A DNA stretch of 11,541 nt. It comes from Cyclobacteriaceae bacterium. GTDB lineage: Bacteria > Bacteroidota > Bacteroidia > Cytophagales > Cyclobacteriaceae. The notes under the pieces were generated by a model. It made no database searches and was not told the DNA's origin. It worked only from the letters and a program-made list of their open reading frames with translations. A program made the translations under genes and the position numbers. The stretch spans positions 1 to 11,541 of the forward strand of contig VFKK01000106.1 of the NCBI GenBank assembly GCA_009885605.1. Reading direction: 5' to 3'. This document shows positions 1 through 6,735 of this stretch, one piece after another. How positions within the stretch are numbered: the first letter of the stretch is position 1; each line of letters begins with the position of its first letter.

Positions 1-16
1 AACGTCGTCTGTTGAG

Positions 17-73
17 GATTATCCGCTGCTTTAACAACCTATTTTGGTCCTACTGGCAAAGTTGCGGATAATC
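17..73. repeat. Perfect 10-bp inverted repeat, 37-nt spacer
   Basis: GATTATCCGC at 17-26 is exactly complementary to GCGGATAATC at 64-73. Pairing does not extend beyond the arms, and no T-tract follows, so it is not a typical intrinsic terminator. It could be a long-loop RNA structure, a binding site for a dimeric regulator, or the trace of a mobile element end. Function unknown. Confidence 0.45.
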
Positions 74-305
74 ATATTAAAAATATACCCTTTGGAAAAT
101 CAGCTTCTCCACACTTGCTTCCTTATTTACCACCTGCAAATGGTTATTGGTTGGATTGATGGTTCTGACGATTCTTTATGGCCTCTTTCATAATTTATTA
201 ACAAGAAAAATTCCTGCTGGCAGTCAGTCACATTCGTGATTTTAATTCTGGTTCTCGAGATCCAAAATTTAAATCTCTTTGCTTTTCAGGATATTTTTCC
301 TAGTA

Positions 306-336
306 TTTCGGTACGAGAGAAAGCCTCTTATTTTTA
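306..336 (+). promoter_or_regulatory. Possible promoter of the amidoligase operon
   Basis: TATTTTTA at 329-336 matches the Bacteroidota -7 element TAnnTTTG at seven of eight positions. TTTC at 306-309 matches the -33 element TTTG at three of four, and the spacer is 19 nt. Transcription would start near 343, leaving a leader of about 16 nt before the esterase start at 359. The region is AT-rich, so a chance match is quite possible. Confidence 0.3.
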
Positions 337-358
337 CTGAAAGGCGATTGTAGATTTT

Positions 359-1069
359 ATGAAAGAAGAATATTTTAAATGGTTTTCTCCTCACCTTCAG
401 CATGACGTGGAAATGTTGGTTTTTGGGCATGGGGGTTATCCCGTAATTCTTTTTCCGACCTCAATGGGTTCTTTTCACGAGAATAGAGATATGGGGTTGA
501 CCGGTTCTGCGCAGTGGTTTATTGACAATGGATTGATACAGATTTTCTGTCCAGAGAGTAACGACAAGCAAAGCTTTTATAATAAAGGGATTCACCCACA
601 TCAGCGGATAGAGAATCACGTTGCCTATGATCTTATGATCTGCCATGAAATAGTGGAGAGAGTACGGTTGAATACCCGAACCGGAAAAGTCGCGGTAGCA
701 GGTTGTAGTTTTGGTGGATATCACGCCGCGAATTTCGCTTTCAGGCACCCTAATTATGTCAGTCATATGTTTAGCATGTCTGGAGCTTTCGCCATCCGCA
801 ATTTCATGGACGGCTATCAGCACGATGATATCTTTTACAATAGTCCCTTTGAGTTTTTGAAAGATCTCCGGGACCATGAATTATGGAAAATGGACATTGT
901 CCTCGGTACATCCAATTGGGATATTTGTTTTGATGCCAACCTTAAACTCCAGGAAGTACTCAAGCAAAAAAACATGAACTATTGGCTGGATGTGAGGCAG
1001 GATAAGCAACATGACTGGCCGGTTTGGAGAGAAATGTTCCCCCATTATCTAAGCAGAATAAAGTTTTAA
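359..1069 (+). CDS. Esterase-D-like alpha/beta hydrolase
   Basis: This 236-residue protein is an alpha/beta hydrolase of the putative-esterase family (esterase D / Fes type). The nucleophile elbow G-C-S-F-G-G places the catalytic serine at Ser117. Asp188 in the T-S-N-W-D segment and His218 in K-Q-H-D-W are good candidates for the rest of the triad. There is no signal peptide, so it should act in the cytoplasm, unlike many secreted members of the family. It is the first gene of a five-gene operon with three amide ligases and a glutaminase-like protein. It may therefore release, trim or trans-esterify the pathway product, or hydrolyse a thioester as S-formylglutathione hydrolase (same family) does. 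The substrate is unknown. The ATG at 359 lacks a clear Shine-Dalgarno sequence, which is usual in this phylum. Confidence 0.9.
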   Translation: MKEEYFKWFSPHLQHDVEMLVFGHGGYPVILFPTSMGSFHENRDMGLTGSAQWFIDNGLIQIFCPESNDKQSFYNKGIHPHQRIENHVAYDLMICHEIVERVRLNTRTGKVAVAGCSFGGYHAANFAFRHPNYVSHMFSMSGAFAIRNFMDGYQHDDIFYNSPFEFLKDLRDHELWKMDIVLGTSNWDICFDANLKLQEVLKQKNMNYWLDVRQDKQHDWPVWREMFPHYLSRIKF

Positions 1070-1105
1070 CCAAAAGAAATTCATTTACATTTTGATACAG
1101 AAACA

Positions 1106-2062
1106 ATGAAAAAAATAGGAATACTTTTCGGAATGGAGGATACTTTTCCTCAGGCTTTTATCGACCGAGTTAATCAAAAAGCTGAAAAAGGAATTATGGC
1201 CGAGGCTGTGCAAATTGATAAAGTCGTTCAAAATAAGCTCACAGAATATGCCGTCATCATTGACAGGATTTCTCAGGATGTACCTTTTTATCGTGCCTAT
1301 TTGAAGAATGCGGCACTTACAGGCACAGCTGTCATCAACAACCCTTTCTGGTGGAGTGCGGATGATAAGTTTTTCAATAACTGCCTTGCCGATCAATTGG
1401 GCGTGCCCTTACCAAATACAGTTTTATTGCCATCGGCTAAGCATCCTGATGATACCACAGGCAAATCTTTCAGAAACCTCGTTTCACCCTTGGATTGGCA
1501 GGGAATTTTCGATTACGTCGGATTTCCAGCCTATATGAAGCCTTATGCAGGAGGAGGATGGAAGCACGTTTATCGCTTGGAAAACAAAGAAGAGTTTTTC
1601 AGCAAGCATCCGGAAACCGGTCAACTGGTCATGCTGCTACAGGAAGAAATTTTGTTTGATGAATATTTCAGAGTGTATTGTTTGGGTGGAAAAGCTGTCA
1701 GAATCATGGAATATGAGCCGAGAAATCCGCATCACCTTCGCTATGTGGTAGATCGAGCGCCTTCCTCCAAAAAGTTGCTGGCTACGGTAAAAGATTATAC
1801 AATTAAACTTTGTGAAGGTCTTGGCTATGATTTCAACACCGTTGAATTTGCCATAAGAAATGGAATTCCATATGCAATCGACTTTGGAAACCCAGCTCCG
1901 GATGCAGATGTCAACTCAGTGGGTCAGGATAATTTTGAATGGGTGGTTGAGGAAGCGGCAAAAATGGCAATTAGCTATGCGAAAGCTCAGAAGCCTGGTC
2001 AAATGAATCTGACTTGGGGGACTTTTATGAAAAACTCAGTACATACGGCCAAACGGTTTTAA
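1106..2062 (+). CDS. ATP-grasp ligase, RimK/GshB-like
   Basis: This 318-residue protein has standard ATP-grasp architecture, in which a carboxylate is activated as acyl phosphate and joined to an amine or thiol. An N-terminal Rossmann-like part begins K-K-I-G-I-L-F-G. Lys88 (D-D-K) precedes the ATP-binding lobe. Lys145 in Y-M-K-P and the glycine-rich A-G-G-G-W loop (148-152) should bind ATP. The hinge is L-L-Q-E-E (177-181), followed by Arg189 in E-Y-F-R-V-Y. Metal-binding acidic residues are likely Glu247 (T-V-E-F), Asp259 and Asn262 (D-F-G-N-P). All core residues appear intact, so it is probably active. It lies 36 bp after the esterase and 19 bp before the GCS2 ligase. The substrate is not predictable; similarity to glutathione synthetase or RimK is at fold level only. 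Confidence 0.9.
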   Translation: MKKIGILFGMEDTFPQAFIDRVNQKAEKGIMAEAVQIDKVVQNKLTEYAVIIDRISQDVPFYRAYLKNAALTGTAVINNPFWWSADDKFFNNCLADQLGVPLPNTVLLPSAKHPDDTTGKSFRNLVSPLDWQGIFDYVGFPAYMKPYAGGGWKHVYRLENKEEFFSKHPETGQLVMLLQEEILFDEYFRVYCLGGKAVRIMEYEPRNPHHLRYVVDRAPSSKKLLATVKDYTIKLCEGLGYDFNTVEFAIRNGIPYAIDFGNPAPDADVNSVGQDNFEWVVEEAAKMAISYAKAQKPGQMNLTWGTFMKNSVHTAKRF

Positions 2063-2081
2063 CCTTTTGATATAAAATTAT

Positions 2082-3200
2082 ATGTCTGCAAATCCGATTA
2101 AGCTTCCAAAATTCACACTTGGAGTAGAGGAAGAGTATCAAATTATCGATCCGGTGACAAGAGATTTACGCTCCCACATGTCTAAAATAGTGGAGGGAGG
2201 AAAAATCCAACTCATGGAACAGGTGAAAGCTGAAATGCACCAATCTGTGGTGGAAGTGGGTACGAATATTTGTGAAAGCGTAGCAGAAGCCAGAAAAGAA
2301 GTCTCTTTTCTCCGAAATAAAATTGCAGAGTTGGCGGCAAACCAAGGGCTGGTAGTTGGAGCTGCAGGTACTCACCCATTTTCCAGATGGCAAGATCAGG
2401 AGATTACGGATGATCCACGATATCATCATATTGTGAATGAGCTCAAGGACATTGCGAGATCCAACCTGATTTTTGGACTTCATGTCCATGTTGGCATTGA
2501 CAATCGTGATACAGCCTTGCAGCTCATGAATCAAGCCTGTTATTTTCTCCCTCATATTTATGCGCTTACGACCAATTCTCCATTCTGGGAAGGTCGAAAT
2601 ACAGGTTTTAAAGCATTTAGATCAAAGGTTTTCGCGAAATTTCCCCGTACCGGGTTGCCGGAATATTTTGATTCGGTTCAGTCTTACGACAATTTCCTGG
2701 ACATTTTAATGAAGACAAATTGCATCGATAATCCCAAAAAAATCTGGTGGGATTTAAGAATTCATCCGTTCTTTCCAACCATTGAGTTCCGAATTTGCGA
2801 TATGTGTCTGACTGTGGACGAGACTATCTGCATCGTTGCGCTGATTCAAGCTGTGGTTGCAAAGTTGTATAAGCTTCTGATGAGCAACACAAGCTTTAAT
2901 ATTTATCGGATAGCTTTAATTCGCGAGAATAAATTCCGGGCAGCCAGAAATGGAGTTGAAGGTTTGATGATTGATTTTGGAAAGAAAATAGAAGTTCCTA
3001 CCCATGAGTTGATTATGGAACTGCTTGATTTTGTAGATGATGTAGTGGATGAACTTGGCAGCAGAGAGGAAATCAATCATGTGCACGAGATTTTTAAAAA
3101 GGGAACCGGAGCAGATCAGCAACTTGCCGTTTGGGAGGAAACTCACGATCTGACAAAAGTTGTTGACTTTATCACAAGTAAGTTTACCGAAGGGATTTAA
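2082..3200 (+). CDS. GCS2-family carboxylate-amine ligase (YbdK-like)
   Basis: This 372-residue protein belongs to the glutamate-cysteine ligase type 2 family, related to glutamine synthetase and to E. coli YbdK. Characteristic motifs are G-V-E-E-E-Y-Q at 14-20 (metal and glutamate site), G-T-H-P-F at 96-100, F-G-L-H-V-H-V-G at 131-138, W-W-D-L-R at 222-226 and T-I-E-F-R-I-C-D at 233-240. The length is normal for the family. These enzymes form an amide between a carboxylate, often the gamma-carboxyl of glutamate, and an amine, using ATP. Members outside true glutathione producers often have other, unknown substrates. It is the central gene of the operon, flanked on each side by an ATP-grasp gene. 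With the preceding gene it repeats the GCS-then-GshB order of glutathione synthesis, which suggests but does not prove a gamma-glutamyl tripeptide-like product. Confidence 0.92.
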   Translation: MSANPIKLPKFTLGVEEEYQIIDPVTRDLRSHMSKIVEGGKIQLMEQVKAEMHQSVVEVGTNICESVAEARKEVSFLRNKIAELAANQGLVVGAAGTHPFSRWQDQEITDDPRYHHIVNELKDIARSNLIFGLHVHVGIDNRDTALQLMNQACYFLPHIYALTTNSPFWEGRNTGFKAFRSKVFAKFPRTGLPEYFDSVQSYDNFLDILMKTNCIDNPKKIWWDLRIHPFFPTIEFRICDMCLTVDETICIVALIQAVVAKLYKLLMSNTSFNIYRIALIRENKFRAARNGVEGLMIDFGKKIEVPTHELIMELLDFVDDVVDELGSREEINHVHEIFKKGTGADQQLAVWEETHDLTKVVDFITSKFTEGI

Positions 3201-3243
3201 GGGCTTTGATTAACTTTGAGGCAGAAACAAACCAAGAGGAAAA

Positions 3244-4074
3244 GTGGGAAAGAAAAAGATAAATCTTGCAATACTGGATATGTATGATGGCGAGCCCAAT
3301 CAGGGAATGCGTTGTATAAAGGATATTGTCGGCAGATTTGAAGATCAGTTGTCCTGCAAGGTTTTTGATGTACGGGGAAAAGCTGAAATACCTGAAATTC
3401 TGGAGTATGATATTTTCATTTCTACCGGAGGGCCCGGGAATCCGTTGGAAGGTGATGGTAATTGGGATTTGAAATATTATGATTTTCTGGATCAAATCTG
3501 GATTTGGAACCAAAATCACAACCATAAAAAGTACATTCTCTTCATTTGCCATTCCTTTCAAATGGCTTGTAAGCATTTTGGTCTTGGCCAGTTGACAAAG
3601 AGAAAATCAACCTCTTTTGGCGTAATGACCGTGCACAAAACCACTGAAGGGTTAAATGATCCGCTGTTTAATAATCTCGAAAACCCATTTTGGGGAGTTG
3701 ATTCAAGAGATTATCAGGTTGTCCAGCCAAATCCTAAGAAATTCAAGCTTTTGGGAGCCAAAATTATAGCCCTTGAAAAAATCAGAAACCATGTGGAATA
3801 TGAACGGGCGATCATGGCAATCCGGTTTTCGGAGGAAATGGTAGGAACTCAATTTCACCCGGAAGCCGATCCTGTGAGCTTTTTAAGCCATTTGAAGAAG
3901 CCTGCCGTAAAAGAGAAACTGATCGAGCTAAAAGGAAAATCAAAGTTTTATGAAATGCTTGAAAACCTGGTAGATGAAAACAAAATCTACAAAACGAATG
4001 AAACCTTGATTCCAAATTTCCTTGATCGATCTATTCGCAAGATCAAGGCCTCCAAATTAATCTCCCTTACCTGA
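3244..4074 (+). CDS. Class I glutamine amidotransferase-like protein
   Basis: This 276-residue protein is a triad-type glutamine amidotransferase domain. The first strand (I-N-L-A-I-L-D) begins at residue 6, S-T-G-G-P-G-N-P lies at 60-67, the nucleophile is Cys102 in F-I-C-H-S-F-Q, and His205 and Glu207 sit in Q-F-H-P-E-A-D. The triad is intact. However, both glycines of the usual G-x-C-x-G-x-Q elbow are replaced (Phe and Ser), so the substrate may not be glutamine. A C-terminal extension of about 60 residues follows the domain. The start is GTG at 3244: in-frame stops at 3211 and 3217 exclude earlier starts, the next ATG would delete the first strand, and AGAGGA lies just upstream. It may supply ammonia to a partner ligase, or hydrolyse gamma-glutamyl bonds as PuuD-type proteins do. 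Confidence 0.87.
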   Translation: MGKKKINLAILDMYDGEPNQGMRCIKDIVGRFEDQLSCKVFDVRGKAEIPEILEYDIFISTGGPGNPLEGDGNWDLKYYDFLDQIWIWNQNHNHKKYILFICHSFQMACKHFGLGQLTKRKSTSFGVMTVHKTTEGLNDPLFNNLENPFWGVDSRDYQVVQPNPKKFKLLGAKIIALEKIRNHVEYERAIMAIRFSEEMVGTQFHPEADPVSFLSHLKKPAVKEKLIELKGKSKFYEMLENLVDENKIYKTNETLIPNFLDRSIRKIKASKLISLT

Positions 4075-4081
4075 ATAAGAC

Positions 4082-5272
4082 ATGATCGAGTCGCTTCGAA
4101 AGCATTTCAACGCTGAGTTTTCAACCGAAAAATATCAACGTTTTTTGCAGGATATTGCCTCGGACTTTGATTATGCAGTTACCTTTCGGATTGCCGAAAC
4201 TCCTTTTTTCATTCCCAATGAACTAAAGGAAGAACTCATCATTGGTTGCGAGGAAGTGATTGATTTTATTACCAGATCGGATTTCAAAAAGATTTCTCAA
4301 AGATCGATTGATCTGAACAATGCGGTCCCCAATGAAGATGATCATACCCAGTTTTTGGCAATTGATTTTGGGATTTGTGAGGAGAATGGCAAAATTGTCC
4401 CTAAGCTCATTGAGGTTCAGGGCTTCCCGACGATCTTCAATTTCCAGTTCAACCTCTTCCGGAAAATTCTCAAATTCTATCCGGAATTATCGGACACAAC
4501 TCCTTATCTGAATGGAATTGACGAAGCTGGTTATTTAAACATTCTTGAAAGAGTGATTCTCAAGGATCACCTGAGAAGTGAAGTAGTTCTGTTGGAAATT
4601 GAACCTGAAAATCAAAATACCAGAATTGATTTTTTATACTGTAACAGGGATATGGGAATCCCGGTCATCTGTGTCACTGATGTGATTAAAGAAGGAAAGC
4701 GACTTTTTTATAAAAATGAAACAGGAGAAACAATTCAAATTAAGAGAATTTATAACCGGGTGATTTTTGATGAATTAAACCTTCGGAAAGATCTCAATCT
4801 CAAGTTCAGCTTTGAGGAAGAATTGGATGTAGAGTGGGCTGGGCATCCAAATTGGTACACCAGAATTTCAAAATTTATTTTGCCGTTTTTGAAGGGCAAA
4901 TATTTTATCGAAACTAAGCTCTTGAGCGAGTTGGATGCTATCCCTGCGGATTTGGAAAATTACGTTTTGAAACCTCTTTTTTCATTTTCCGGATCAGGCG
5001 TGGTATTCAATGTAAAACCAGAAGATATCGAAGCAGTGAAAGAAAAGGATTTATACATTTTGCAAAAGAAAGTCCACTATTCCCCTGTGGTGCAATCTCC
5101 AGATGGAAAAGTAAAAGCTGAAATACGAATCCTTGCGCTATGGCCTGAGGAAGATAGTCGGCCTACTTTGGTGGGAAATCTGGTTCGACTTAGCAGGGGA
5201 GAAATGATTGGGGTAAAATTTAATAAGGACAAAGATTGGGTTGGCGGGACAATTGGGTTGTTTCAAAAATAA
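4082..5272 (+). CDS. Divergent ATP-grasp protein, possibly circularly permuted
   Basis: This 396-residue protein is the last gene of the operon, 7 bp after the amidotransferase. The visible motifs are ATP-grasp-like but in unusual order. An acidic segment, A-I-D-F-G-I (93-98) followed by K-L-I-E-V-Q-G-F-P (108-116), resembles the metal-binding E-x-N end of ATP-grasp domains but lies N-terminal. The ATP-binding part, Y-V-L-K-P with Lys297 and the S-F-S-G-S-G-V loop (301-307), comes late. It is followed by the hinge-like I-L-Q-K-K (326-330) and Arg349 in E-I-R-I-L. No second E-x-N motif follows before the end. This order fits circularly permuted ATP-grasps such as the glutathionylspermidine synthase group. 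It probably forms an amide in the same pathway; substrate unknown. The stop codon touches the terminator stem. Confidence 0.75.
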   Translation: MIESLRKHFNAEFSTEKYQRFLQDIASDFDYAVTFRIAETPFFIPNELKEELIIGCEEVIDFITRSDFKKISQRSIDLNNAVPNEDDHTQFLAIDFGICEENGKIVPKLIEVQGFPTIFNFQFNLFRKILKFYPELSDTTPYLNGIDEAGYLNILERVILKDHLRSEVVLLEIEPENQNTRIDFLYCNRDMGIPVICVTDVIKEGKRLFYKNETGETIQIKRIYNRVIFDELNLRKDLNLKFSFEEELDVEWAGHPNWYTRISKFILPFLKGKYFIETKLLSELDAIPADLENYVLKPLFSFSGSGVVFNVKPEDIEAVKEKDLYILQKKVHYSPVVQSPDGKVKAEIRILALWPEEDSRPTLVGNLVRLSRGEMIGVKFNKDKDWVGGTIGLFQK

Positions 5273-5300
5273 AAAAATGCCGGCTGAACTGGCATTTTTT
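5272..5300. terminator. Bidirectional intrinsic terminator
   Basis: AAAAAATGCC (5272-5281) pairs perfectly with GGCATTTTTT (5291-5300). Two further inner pairs (a G-U and a G-C) are possible, leaving a 5-nt loop. A T-rich run follows on the + strand, and an A-rich run precedes it and acts as the T-tract on the - strand. It separates the convergent amidoligase operon and pyrE and can end both transcripts. Confidence 0.9.
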
Positions 5301-5304
5301 GTTT

Positions 5305-5949
5305 TTATGGATTCCAGCTTCCCGGATCTTTCCTCCATTCCGAGAGAGATTTTAGGGCATTGTCATCAATGTAGTTTTGCTGAACAGCTCGGGGAAGAAG
5401 GGCTTCGTAATTGCTGAGACAGATCAATTTAACATCGGCATCTGCAAAATTTTTCGCAGCGATATCAAATCCGTAGGTGAAGATGGCAACCATGCCTAAT
5501 ACCTCAAAACCTGCATCCCGAAGATCCTGTACTGCTTTAAGTGAGCTTCCTCCTGTGGAAATTAGGTCTTCAACGACGACCACTTTTTGACCTGGAACAA
5601 CTTTACCCTCGATCATATTTTCCATACCGTGTCCTTTTGCTTTGGATCGGACATAGATAAATGGAAGTCCAAGATCATTTGCGATCAATGCTCCCTGCGG
5701 AATACCTGCGGTTGCTACCCCTGCGATGGCCTCGGCGTTCGGGAAAAAGTGACAAACAGACCGAACAAGTTGCTCTTTTATCAGATTTCTGACATGAGGA
5801 AATGAAAGAGAAAGTCGGTTGTCGCAATAAATTGGTGATTTCCAGCCTGAAGCCCAAGTGAAAGGTCTGCCAGGTTGAAGCCTGATCGCTTGGATTTCAA
5901 GTAGTTTGTCTGCCACTTCAGCGGCTACAGATTGATCTAAAATTTCCAT
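5305..5949 (-). CDS. pyrE: Orotate phosphoribosyltransferase
   Basis: This 214-residue protein makes orotidine 5'-monophosphate from orotate and PRPP in cytoplasmic de novo pyrimidine synthesis. The PRPP-binding signature V-V-V-V-E-D-L-I-S-T-G-G-S-S lies at 123-136. The mobile catalytic loop Y-V-R-S-K-A-K-G-H-G (99-108) carries the expected basic residues. The N-terminal segment with S-P-I-Y-C-D-N (38-44) is also typical, and the length matches bacterial PyrE. The gene stands alone on the minus strand, convergent with the amidoligase operon and divergent from a NUDIX gene 99 bp away. No clear promoter was recognised upstream. Confidence 0.97.
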   Translation of the reverse strand: MEILDQSVAAEVADKLLEIQAIRLQPGRPFTWASGWKSPIYCDNRLSLSFPHVRNLIKEQLVRSVCHFFPNAEAIAGVATAGIPQGALIANDLGLPFIYVRSKAKGHGMENMIEGKVVPGQKVVVVEDLISTGGSSLKAVQDLRDAGFEVLGMVAIFTYGFDIAAKNFADADVKLICLSNYEALLPRAVQQNYIDDNALKSLSEWRKDPGSWNP

Positions 5950-5981
5950 ATCCTAAAAATAGTAGATTAACTTCTGGTAAG

Positions 5982-6013
5982 GTTGTGGCGACTGAATTTT
6001 TTATGCATTTTTG
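5982..6013 (+). promoter_or_regulatory. Weak candidate promoter for the NUDIX gene
   Basis: GTTG at 5982-5985 (three of four to TTTG), a 20-nt spacer and CATTTTTG at 6006-6013 (seven of eight to TAnnTTTG) fit a Bacteroidota promoter. Transcription would start near 6020, about 29 nt before the ATG. The match is weak and could be chance. Confidence 0.25.
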
Positions 6014-6048
6014 ACTAATTCCAGTTTATCCCAACTCCCGATTCCATC

Positions 6049-6735
6049 ATGAGAATCTTTGTGAATGACAAGCCTCTTGACTTAATAAGTTACGAGGAAT
6101 TAGATCCTGCCAAAACATACGAGTCCATCTTTCAACCGGAGGATGAGTTACCGGCTCATTTTCCATGGCAGGATGATGTGTTGTTTCATGAACCTTCCCA
6201 TGACCTCATTATTGGGCTTTTATATCTACTGAGGACGAGAAAATTGAAGGATTTGGATTCAGTTACTTTGATCACGAAGGATAAACCTGCCTTAAAGCAA
6301 TTTGTAAAAAGTCGCTTTCTTATTATCAAAGCAGCAGGAGGGGTGATAGCCAAGAAAGATAAAATTCTACTGATTTTCCGATTGGGCAAGTGGGATTTTC
6401 CAAAGGGAAAATTTGATAAAGGTGAAACTCCTGAACAATGTGCAATGCGTGAAGTAGAAGAGGAGTGTGCTGTCAAGGTCAAAATGAATACTCATGTATG
6501 CAACACTTGGCATACGTATACTCAAAACCGCAAGAGTATTTTGAAAAAGACTTTTTGGTATGCTATGGACTGTGTGAATGACACGACCATGAAGCCACAG
6601 GAAGAAGAGGGGATTGAGGATATTAGATGGTTTTATGAAAATGAGGCAAAGACTGCCCTGATTAATTCCTATCCATCAATGAGGTTCCTCTTCAAGCAAT
6701 ACCTCAAGAATCACAGTAAGCCTCAGATTTTGTAA
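6049..6735 (+). CDS. NUDIX hydrolase with N-terminal extension
   Basis: This 228-residue protein has a NUDIX domain beginning near residue 92 (K-A-A-G-G-V-I). The Nudix box runs from Gly120 through Glu126 to R-E-V-E-E-E-C-A-V (134-142). All metal-binding glutamates are present, but the near-invariant glycine is Ala141. W-D-F-P-K-G-K (115-121) resembles diphosphoinositol or dinucleoside polyphosphate hydrolases, so a nucleoside diphosphate-linked substrate is likely. The first roughly 90 residues form an extra domain I do not recognise, starting M-R-I-F-V-N-D. The gene is divergent from pyrE, and its last 13 bp overlap the end of coaD. From memory, a NUDIX gene between pyrE and coaD recurs in Bacteroidota; the reason is unknown. 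Confidence 0.92.
   Translation: MRIFVNDKPLDLISYEELDPAKTYESIFQPEDELPAHFPWQDDVLFHEPSHDLIIGLLYLLRTRKLKDLDSVTLITKDKPALKQFVKSRFLIIKAAGGVIAKKDKILLIFRLGKWDFPKGKFDKGETPEQCAMREVEEECAVKVKMNTHVCNTWHTYTQNRKSILKKTFWYAMDCVNDTTMKPQEEEGIEDIRWFYENEAKTALINSYPSMRFLFKQYLKNHSKPQIL

Larger units (their letters stand above)
1..358. other. Leader region without a convincing gene
   Basis: No full reading frame with a credible start lies in this stretch, and all six frames are interrupted. Two things stand out. One is a perfect 10-bp inverted repeat near the left edge, listed separately. The other is a + strand frame open from 81 to the TGA at 237-239, which encodes a hydrophobic run (around 141-191, reading W-L-L-V-G-L-M-V-L-T-I-L-Y-G-L-F). 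That frame has no good start codon, and two in-frame TAA stops precede it at 69-71 and 78-80. It could be the decayed end of a membrane protein, or chance. The last 55 bases probably hold the promoter of the downstream operon. Confidence 0.5.

Noticed and set aside
140..193. 17-codon + strand frame starting at ATG, a possible precursor peptide for the amidoligases
   Set aside because: No ribosome signal, no conservation evidence, and a composition expected by chance.
461..877. 138-codon minus-strand open frame
   Set aside because: It lies wholly inside the esterase gene, whose catalytic motifs are clear, and its product shows no recognisable motif.
2166..2555. 129-codon minus-strand open frame
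   Set aside because: Shadow of the GCS2 ligase gene, which has all its family motifs on the other strand.
3184..3576. 130-codon minus-strand open frame covering the start of the amidotransferase gene
   Set aside because: Antisense to a gene with an intact Cys-His-Glu triad; no motif in the product.
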